NCBI GenBank assembly: GCA_036345935.2
Contig: JADWOT020000215.1
Span: 1 to 64,000 of the forward strand
Direction of reading: 5' to 3'
Source: Taenia hydatigena
Lineage: Eukaryota > Platyhelminthes > Cestoda > Cyclophyllidea > Taeniidae
Length of the DNA: 64,000 nt
Numbering within the stretch: position 1 is the first letter of the stretch; each line of letters begins with the position of its first letter. The position numbers and the translations under genes were made by a program. The notes beneath the pieces are model-generated. The model made no database searches. It was not told where the DNA came from and was given only the letters and a program-made list of their open reading frames with translations. Shown one piece after another: positions 57,801-64,000 of the stretch.

Positions 57801-59556
57801 TGGCGGCGTCGGGTGTTGGACGAGGGCGATTCTTCACAATCGCAGTCCGTGGTGGAGTTCCTCTTTGGCAGTCTGCATCGGTTGTCAAGAGCAAAGCCTG
57901 GTACCTCGGTGAGTGAGTTGAATTGCCGCCGTCCTCCTTCCCCCCGTTGGTCAATTGGTGGTTTCAAATGAGAGCTTCTACGAGTTGCCGCATTATGCAC
58001 TAGTGGGAAGACGCTTTTTATCTCAATCGCTGTTACCCACTTCTACCACCAGTGGCACCACGTGTTTTGGGCCGAATGTCTTGCTCCAGTCTGGTGGGCC
58101 AAGTGTGTTATGGTTGTTCCTGTCGCGATCGCGTGGAATAGGTTTGGTAAAAGAGAGGGAGGGATTGGAATGCTCGTAGTAGGTAGGATAAAGAGGCCTT
58201 TTTGCTAGAGTATCCAAATGAAGATTACAGGTTGACCGATGCATTGACTCGTTGGTGTGGTGGACTTGTTCTTTGGTACAGAGCCTTCGTCTGTTTGCTC
58301 GTATCGCAGCCTTGTTGGCGATCCTCTGCGAGGCACTGCCGCCCGACTTTGTCTTGCCCACTGATTGTGTGAATGAGATGCAGACCCTTCTCTGCCTTGT
58401 GCGACGTCTTTGGTCTACTGCGCTTTCCCGACTGCCAGTGAGACCAGAGGTGAGACTCCTTCTCCGACGTCATCAACCGCATGAGTGTAGAAGGAGCCTA
58501 CTGCGTCGACTCGTCACGTAGGTGTCCTCTTTTTCTTAATGCTTCGACATTCACACCCACGCGTTCGATTAGGCTGTCGTTTGATCCAACGATTTTGGAA
58601 GAGTCATTGTACTTCGCGGCAATGCACAAGTCAATTTGACCTGAATTCGCATCTGGGAAGTTTCATTCTGGTGGGCGTTTTCAGTCTTCATCACGAACCC
58701 TCCAACCAGGAGAAGGGGGAGGGAGATGGGAGTTGTGGTGGGGTCGGGTCGAGGAATTTTAGAATGTATGATCGACTAATTGATGAATGGAACAGAAATG
58801 CGTGCATTCGGAATGCCACTAGACGTAGTCGGGTGGTTGTGAGGTGGTCTTCTCCGACAATCGCTCAGGCGTGTCAACTACGAGGTTGGAGGGTTGTGCT
58901 GAATGAGTCAATTGGGGGCGAAAATTAGCAACACTGTGACCTTTCCCTTCAAGATGGCGGTGTTGGCAGGCATTGGTAAGTCTCTGCTTTCCGAAGGCAC
59001 GGCGGTGCAGTCCATCAACCGATTGACACGATTATCTGTTTCTTCTGATGGTTTTACATTCAAAGTTCTACTCCTCAAATGCATTGTATATGACGCTGAA
59101 GTAGGGTTGATTGGAGGAGTTGGAATGCGGCAGTTTCCACTGTAGAGGAGGGTGGTGTTGCTAGTGCGGGTAGGAAAGTCGATTTGGAGCAAAGGTGGTA
59201 GTGGAGTGGACAATGTGGGTCAAGTGGAGACTTCGGAAGTGTTAAAGTTGTTTCCTACAGCGCTACTTTTAAGGAGGGGGTGCTGTTGCATTTGAGGAAC
59301 TACAGAGCGTTCCTCGCAATCAATGGCTCCTAATACAGTGATTTCTCATTTAACTGTTTCCTTTTCCCCGTCCGTTACTCCCTCCTCGTCTCTCTCTCAC
59401 TTGTCCTCGGTTAGACTGGAGCTGAATTTGGAGCGTTTGCCATCGAGACCGCAGGTCAATCCGCTGAATGCCTGTGAACTCCTTCTCTTGACTCTGCGAG
59501 AGCACCAGCGACGGTGTCAACATCACCACGAGCAAACGCAAAAGCAGGAGGTGTGA
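48446..59556 (+). CDS. ASPM: ASPM-like spindle protein, 5'-incomplete
   Basis: ASPM (Asp in flies) is a microtubule minus-end and spindle-pole protein that binds calmodulin through IQ motifs. Sixteen firm exons and one weak one chain by phase to a TGA at 59554-59556, giving about 1,360 residues. Order: the conserved region before the CH domains (RIERQIDDQRLAVNRDL, YLFADVPP, LDPCLFNV), CH1 (DEFDFTVTNLAVDLRDGLRL, RLQKIHNV), CH2 (SFSDGRVFCYILHFYLP), about 14 IQ motifs, then the C-terminal helical region (NLLRYTSVTSVLHALGHL, LCNRSVPNEEVALAAVAVML, NPLNACELL). Human ASPM has many more IQ motifs and a longer N-terminus. One frameshift lies in the 53202-53439 exon. Confidence 0.88.
49603..49884 (+). 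CDS. ASPM: ASPM-like exon 2
   Basis: Acceptor cctaaaatag, donor GGAG before gtaggc. Reads CICDLFTSHYAPAWLSPCVA and SKRIHKYLFADVPPLP. An Arg run encoded by AGG repeats (49802-49825) is an insertion relative to the family. Confidence 0.8.
49976..50112 (+). CDS. ASPM: ASPM-like exon 3
   Basis: Acceptor ctaaatttgcag, donor AAG before gttagt, phase 0. Reads CLTLIWLLDQAKMKRIL then LDPCLFNV, a hallmark of ASPM just before the CH domain. Confidence 0.85.
51025..51200 (+). CDS. ASPM: ASPM-like exon 4, start of CH domain 1
   Basis: Acceptor cacactttag, donor CTGGT before gtaagt, phase 2. Reads ETNLARSLAVLGANLSVV, PLDEFDFTVTNLAVDL and RDGLRLV. This is the core of the first calponin-homology domain, which binds actin or microtubule-linked partners. 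Confidence 0.88.
51511..51689 (+). CDS. ASPM: ASPM-like exon 5, CH domain 1 continued
   Basis: Acceptor ttattccactag, donor ACTG before gtgagc. Reads LVRFPAISRLQKIHNVQLAL, then SAFETVAGRRGL. RLQKIHNV is the conserved CH motif. Confidence 0.88.
51964..52295 (+). CDS. ASPM: ASPM-like exon 6, end of CH1 and linker to CH2
   Basis: Acceptor ctctttgaccag, donor AAG before gtgcgc. Reads ITERDIVNGHRAKTLSLLWF (end of CH1), a Thr-rich linker and LFLWARAVC, the first helix of CH2. Confidence 0.87.
52583..52774 (+). CDS. ASPM: ASPM-like exon 7, CH domain 2
   Basis: Acceptor ataacgttggtag, donor AGG before gtgagt, phase 0. Reads NLDQSFSDGRVFCYILHFYL, the conserved CH2 segment, then a His/Leu-rich stretch ending NLRLFQQR. 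Confidence 0.87.
53202..53439 (+). pseudogene. ASPM: ASPM-like exon 8, end of CH2 region and IQ 1, with frameshift
   Basis: Acceptor tctgccattccatag, phase 0 from exon 7. Frame 1 reads CHLGDVPMLLSVGPDLP and IVLTTLAYLASRL, matching the family. After about 53374 the match moves to another frame: RRIVENHAARIIQTRWRQ, with donor gtgggt in phase 2 as exon 9 needs. Both halves and both flanking phases agree only if the frame changes within the CTCG-rich stretch 53361-53381. One lost base, real or an assembly error, would explain it. Confidence 0.8.
53720..54160 (+). CDS. ASPM: ASPM-like exon 9, poly-Ser tract and IQ 2-4
   Basis: Acceptor ttcttttcag at 53719; a second acceptor at 53782 is equally in phase. 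A (TCC)n run at 53790-53829 encodes about 13 Ser. Then come three IQ motifs: AAMRIQRAVRGWLKARQR, VVEVQSHARAFLARQR and AAVIIQSAWRAYAARR. Donor gttggt, phase 2. Confidence 0.82.
54537..54571 (+). repeat. (CCT)n microsatellite in an ASPM intron
   Basis: About eleven CCT copies in the intron between the exons at 53720 and 54893. Confidence 0.9.
54893..55175 (+). CDS. ASPM: ASPM-like exon 10, IQ 5-8
   Basis: Acceptor gccaaaccgttcacag, donor GAG before gttagt, phase 0. Four IQ motifs: NVIRLQAFCRGVLTRHA, AAVVIQRWWRGRQQRRQ, VVCSIQRRWRSVLAHRR and LAVQLQAAARAYLVRR. Confidence 0.85.
55234..55302 (+). CDS. ASPM: ASPM-like candidate exon 11
   Basis: Acceptor cctccattatttcag, in phase 0. Reads SCMRRYLLFLCLRYAIRMAA, then ETI to a weak donor (gtttgc). 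Basic and helical like the neighbouring IQ region, but the donor is poor and it can be skipped without changing phase. Confidence 0.4.
55416..55490 (+). CDS. ASPM: ASPM-like exon 12
   Basis: Acceptor gattttagag (an AG two bases earlier would shift the phase), donor CCG before gtaaat, phase 0. Reads SIRRAENAARRRWLQAPANA, then AQDWP. Basic helix between IQ blocks. Confidence 0.6.
55889..56164 (+). CDS. ASPM: ASPM-like exon 13, IQ 9-12
   Basis: Acceptor gttctctttttaaag, donor AGG before gtaatc, phase 0. Four IQ motifs: ALLTLQRHVRRWLAFCHE, AACIIQRRWRAVRQRR, AVRRIQHWWRACLLERQ and AITIQRAYRWSRVGHQ. Confidence 0.85.
56707..56992 (+). CDS. ASPM: ASPM-like exon 14, IQ 13-14 and start of C-terminal helical region
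   Basis: Acceptor aacttttactgcaag, donor TTGG before gtatgc, phase 1. Two IQ motifs (AAHVIQRNWRASGLQR, AAVVIQSAWRGHRVR), then AAVRRRLSEATLQARARP and ALANLLRYTSVTSVLHALGH, matching the start of the armadillo-like C-terminal part of ASPM. Confidence 0.87.
57536..57908 (+). CDS. ASPM: ASPM-like exon 15, C-terminal helical repeats
   Basis: Acceptor tttccatctcaacccag, donor TCG before gtgagt, phase 0. Reads ETATRFSREVCLWLL (family: LEVVTRLS), a family-specific linker, LLRLLHLCNRSVPNEEVALA (family: IRSCNRSIPCMEVIRY), AVMLNLTVAV and SLHRLSRAKPGTS. Confidence 0.87.
58282..58517 (+). CDS. ASPM: ASPM-like exon 16
   Basis: Acceptor ttctttggtacag. Reads SLRLFARIAALLAILCEALP, VNEMQTLLCLVRRLWSTAL and a basic end LLRRLVT. 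A donor at 58450 would leave the wrong phase; the donor at 58518 (gtaggt) gives phase 2, as the last exon requires. Confidence 0.78.
58518..59414 (+). other. Last ASPM-like intron with a long open frame
   Basis: Contains a 129-codon open frame (58539-58928) with an IQ-like CRLIQRFWKS start and Arg-rich end. It is not needed for phase and lacks clear splice borders, so it is left out of the gene model. Confidence 0.4.
59415..59556 (+). CDS. ASPM: ASPM-like terminal exon
   Basis: Strong pyrimidine tract and acceptor (cacttgtcctcggttag). Reads LELNLERLPSRPQVNPLNAC, then ELLLLTLREHQ and a His/Gln-rich tail to TGA. NPLNACELL aligns with the NPLQAIQMV-type end of ASPM. Confidence 0.78.
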
Positions 59557-62090
59557 CACTTCCTACCCATCTTCGTTGCTACTGTTTTATCCTCACTTTG
59601 TACATAATATTTCAGTGTTTTCATAATTACTATAAGCCTTTCTTCACGCGGTCTCTATGTGCCATAAGTCACAACAGTGGTGTATGGATGAATGTAGGAA
59701 TGAATGAAGCGAATGCACAGCAACTGACTCCTTGCCAGGAGCGTGCAAAAGCTCTTAACACCTTCGTGCTTCATAATTCCTCATTAGAAAACACTCTTAC
59801 TGAAATTAAATGAGTAACATGAGGCACAAGCGCTATGCGGTGTTTTCTACGCACCGTCCTAGTTTTGCGTGATCCATCTACTCTCGTCCCATACTCCAGG
59901 TTCTATTGGCCTCCCAACCCTTCCACGGGGTTGGAGAAAACCTGCATTTTGTTTCTAGTAACTAAGAGCATTGTTAGAAATCAACTCCATAGTTACAGCG
60001 TAGCGCAGCAATCCACTTCGCACAAAGAAAGCAATGCCTTTCACCAATGTCTACAAGGAAACTCGTACCGACATCACCCACTGTGCAACAAAGGCGTTTG
60101 GAGTGGACGACTGGGTCTATTCAAGTCTGCAATAGAAGAACCGCGCAAAATCTTACTGCCTCGAAACCAACTTGTCTAGTGTTGTTATCAGCGAGACGGA
60201 GATACTTGGGGCGACTCTAAATTGTTTACGAAAGAAAAAATACTTTACAATCTTACAATGAATTGTTCAACGACAAGCAAATTATAGCAGGAAATGATAC
60301 TTTTCCATGTTGCAAAGGTCGAACCATAACCCAATGATGACCTACTCTAAGCCATCTATCCAACTACCCCGCCACCACAAAAATAGACAAATGACTCCTC
60401 CCCCTCACAACACATCACTGCCTTTCGGGCGAGAAATTATCTCGCAAGCAAAGTCCCCAAATGGAAATTACTTTTACTATTTATTTGATGAACTACGCCA
60501 GCCGCCATCTGATCCAAGTGAGCAACAACCCTAGTTTCGTTGGTTGGTTGGCTGGCTGGCCACTTGTGACCCAAACGTCACAGGCAGAAAACACCTCACG
60601 TGGACAGCTGAATCAAAGAAGACTCAGGGCAGAAGGTGTTAAGCGAATCCTTTTCCCAGCCTCCCACCTTTTTATTAAGCAATAAAGCACGAGAAACAGT
60701 ATGAACACATTCACCTTTACTGGCTTCAACGGTAGCAATAAATAAGCATAACAAATAGTGGCAGCAATAACAACAATAATAACGGAAGTCTTCAAATTAC
60801 TAACAGTAAGCAGTATCAGTAGCATTGACGGCAGAGGGAAGAGGAGAAGAGGAGCAAATTTACGTGTGATTTAGTGCACAGACGCGAGGGTACCTTCAAC
60901 CACCTCTTCCAAACATCCTATGTCCTCCACGACACCGGACAGAGCATGGACTGGTGGATAGCTGGATGGATGAGTCGCTGAACAGGGCCTCAAGACTGTC
61001 CATTGAAGCCATAGATCGGCGAGGGAGGATACAACAAACCTAACACCTAACTGTAAAAACAACGCCTTACCAGCCGCACTTTAAACAAGCATTCATATAA
61101 CCTGCTACAAACACACCACCACCGTTGGTCCACTTGGAAAGTAGAAGATAGTAGTACTTGCATTTCAAAGACCAAGTTAACTGCATAGAGACTCTACATA
61201 AATCCAAGAAAGACAGGAAACCCCACATGGATAATTCACTTATGCACCTTGACAAAAAACGTGTTATCCGCAGTGAGTCTGTACAAACCAGAAGCTCTTG
61301 TGTCTCCACGAGTGGCAGAAAGACGAGACTAATTTTGACAAATTGGTAGACGCCACTAATAACACGTAATGAATGTAGAGAACTTACGAAACTGTTGTTG
61401 CCATAGGGATCGTTGGATGCACGAATGAATGAATGTCCCCGTCGTTGGTGATGTTCACGCAAACGCAGCATCAACATCACTGGCAGAAGCATAGGAAGGA
61501 TGAGTCGCCACTTGAGTTGATGTAGCCCAGTCCACCAACTGTCGATGCGCCGCCGCCGCCGCCGTCGAGTACCTACCATCCTCCCATCCCTCATGCAATT
61601 CTGCACTCACTGCACCTGAAACGTTGAAGAAGAGTTGTAAGATAGAAGCATCCCACCACCGTCTTTCCAAGAATAAATCGCTGATCAAGGGAGGCACACC
61701 CAACCCTTACCACCCACCCCAACACGAAGGAACACCGCGACCTAACACCCCACCACCGTGCCACAGCACCTTCACAACCTCCCACTGCTCACTTCGCACA
61801 TATCACCCCCAACCCACTAAGTAATTAATTGCACAGAGAAGATGGCACCTACGCCATCTCCTCTCCCCAGACACCACCCACCCCACTTCTCCCTCCTCTT
61901 CACGTCCACCAACCCACTACCTTTCCACTCCATTCTCTTTCGCAAAGCTAAGTCGCAGTAGTGGGAACGGCGCCACACTCCTTCAACAATTACCACCCAA
62001 CGTACTCCAAGGCGGAGATCCACTCACTTCCCTACCTCCTCTGACGCGATGCACCACCACCCATCACCTTTACAGCTAGCAATAAATTAA

Positions 62091-62530
62091 ATGCCACCCT
62101 CTCACAGCAATAACATTTCCGTACCTTCGGAAGCAAAATATGCCGCAATTCCCACCGACCAGCTCTGGTCCATAGCGCTCCCATCCATCGTTGCCGTCAT
62201 CGTCGTCGTCGTCGTAAGAGAGCTTCCCCCTCACACCTTCACACATGCCCACGGCAGAGCTCCCCTAGCCTTTCCCCTCCCTCTCCGCCATCCATCCATC
62301 CATCCACCTAACCACGCACTCAACAACCCATGCCCCGCGAAGACAAAGACATGCAGACATAATAGCCGCAGCAGTAGCGGTAGTAGTCCGTGTCGTCCAT
62401 GCCTGCCAAAATCCACTTCGCTCCACCCAGACGCAGACGCCGCCACCGCCACCGCCACCGCGAATCACTCCAACATCTCACACGGCCTACCATTCCACAC
62501 ACTCATCAAATGTTACTTCACCATCACCAG
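62091..62530. repeat. Copy 3 version of the 1a/1b internal segment
   Basis: Open on the plus strand for 183 codons from an ATG, with an N-terminal part (ISVPSEAKYAAIP) also present in copies 1 and 2. Copy 2 stops after 87 codons and copy 1 after 147. The minus strand carries a frame (ERYGPELVGGNCGIFCF) before a donor. Which strand was coding, if either, is unclear. Confidence 0.4.
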
Positions 62531-63116
62531 AGTAAGTAAGGTTGTAGCATCTGAAAAGGAAAAAAACCAAACAATGCAGAAACCGATGTATGAGGGTACA
62601 GCGCGATGCAAAGCCAACACCCACAAACATAACTACCGGTAGGACACAAGAAACAACAAGCAAACATTTAAGTCTGCTACAAAGTACGGTCTGCGTTGTG
62701 ATGCCAAAGCTTCCCACTGGCCACTCCTTCTTCCTCCACTCCTGCCACTGCGTCTACCTCATTCACCCACTCACTCAGAGACACCGACTCATGCCGTCGA
62801 GGCTGAGGAACCTGCGATTAAACCATCACCGAGGTCCTCTACACAACACTCCGCGCAGCAACGATCACATCAACACAGCAAATAACCCTTGTCCCGCCCC
62901 AACCACCCCTCCGCCATCCACATGCGCTGCTCCAACAACACGCACATCGCAGTGGTGGAAATAGCGCACCTCACACCACACATCCAATGTGAGGTAAAGG
63001 ACCCACGACGGGTGAACGCGAAAAGCACGTTTCCACCCAACACAAGAACGCACATCCATTCCATTGCTGCACCCAACAAAGACACCAACAACTCATTAAG
63101 CACAATCCATTCCTAC

Positions 63117-63205
63117 CTGACAAATGTGTGAGGTGATAGCGAAGGCGACATTCGCACTCACTGCTGCTGCTTCAACTGCTTCCTCTTCTTTTTCTTCTTC
63201 CACGT
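63117..63205 (-). other. Minus-strand exon-like segment in copy 3
   Basis: Counterpart of 33716-33804: acceptor tcatgctggaatag, frame DVEEEKEEEAVEAAAVSANV then AFAITSHICQ, donor CAG before gtagga. Confidence 0.35.
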
Positions 63206-64000
63206 CTATTCCAGCATGAAAACAAACAAAGAAAATGGATAATAAAATTTATAAATACGAAGAACACTTATTAGCAATAAAATAACGAGTAGTTGCCACA
63301 TACTTCGCAACGGTAAAACTCCTCTCAATAAAATCCACCGTCATTAGGAAGCAAACTATTTGCAAATTGCCTAAACAATCTTAACTTATCGCTTAAAGCG
63401 TCGTACAGCAAAAAGGCGGACGTGAGTAAGCACCGCAGTTGGAAAACAAAACGTCCTCACAGTCACATTATGCGGATTTTGCGTGCACTTTACCACTCAC
63501 AAGTGCCTTCATCAAATTAGACCGCATTAAGCAAAAATCCTTCTTACTAAAATATATAACCACTTGGAAACAGCCAAAACAATCTCACTTAATCACAGTA
63601 AGCATTGTGTAGGAAAAAATACCAACGCGATCAGGCAGAGCAAATGGAAAACAAAAAGTCTTCGCAGCAACTGTAGCTATTTTCGAAACAGTTGGCCTAA
63701 CATATAAAATGATTAAGGAAGCAAAAGCATAAATGCATACACATATATATAATGGATGTTTAATGACAAGAAATCACCAAACAAGTGATTGCCAAGCGCT
63801 TGGTAAGGTTATAACTCCTCTCACCAAAATTACGCCTCATTAATCAATTCCCAATATCATTAAGGCATCAAACAGCCTCACAAACTGCCAAAACAGTCGC
63901 AAATTATTGTTATACAACAAAAAACGCACGCGAGGAGACCTTGCATTTGAAAAGTAATCGCCTTTATAGTCACATTAAGAGGCCTTTGCGTTTACTCTAG

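Larger units (their letters stand above)
59640..64000 (+). mobile_element. Large dispersed repeat, copy 3 (left 4.4 kb, cut by window end)
   Basis: Begins within about 100 bp of the ASPM-like stop codon. Collinear with copies 1 and 2 from the cttcgtgcttcataattcct block through the minus-strand exon-like segment to the window edge. Very close to copy 2, so the two share a recent origin or are kept alike by conversion. Confidence 0.6.

Noticed and set aside
58539..58928. 129-codon frame with an IQ-like start between the last two ASPM-like exons
   Set aside because: Exon 58282-58517 joins the terminal exon in phase without it, and it lacks clear acceptor and donor sites.

Overview
The window is eukaryotic and most likely from a flatworm, probably a cestode. 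The evidence is intron-rich coding sequence with canonical GT-AG borders, several introns of only 30-57 nt, two recognisable animal genes, and a great deal of repeat DNA. I saw no bacterial-style gene packing and no rRNA, tRNA or CRISPR. Exon borders were set by hand from splice signals, reading phase and remembered family features, without database searches.

Layout: (1) 1-9.9 kb is mostly non-coding. It holds a pair of diverged copies of one protein-like segment (about 2.1 and 5.85 kb) and, on the minus strand at 9022-7687, the 3' end of an unrecognised gene with three phase-consistent exons. (2) About 9.9-24.5 kb is copy 1 of a very large dispersed repeat. (3) 24.8-29.7 kb (+) holds the RBM19/Mrd1-type gene (pre-rRNA processing, multiple RRMs). 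RRM1 is not seen, RRM2 carries an in-frame stop, RRM3 is only half present and no RRM5 is visible. (4) About 30.9-47.8 kb is copy 2 of the large repeat. (5) 48.4-59.6 kb (+) holds an ASPM-type gene (spindle-pole protein; two CH domains, about 14 IQ motifs, C-terminal helical repeat region) in 16-17 exons. All splice phases agree except for one frameshift in the exon carrying the first IQ motif. (6) About 59.6-64.0 kb is copy 3 of the large repeat, cut by the window edge.

The large repeat is the most unusual object. Its unit is about 14.5 kb or longer, and I see no reverse transcriptase, integrase or transposase in it. Near its right end is a tandem array of about 102-bp units packed with TGACGTCA (CRE), CACGTG (E-box), TGACCTTG/CAAGGTCA (nuclear-receptor half-site) and ATCGAT motifs. 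A diverged array of the same motifs in the opposite orientation follows, then a nearly invariant GC-rich block with a TTTAAAA box, a pyrimidine-rich tract and an AATAAA signal. On the minus strand the repeat holds exon-like relics with splice sites. Both recognised host genes start, without their N-terminal exons, just downstream of such a right end and in the same orientation, so the repeat may sit in their introns, may have truncated them, or may drive them.
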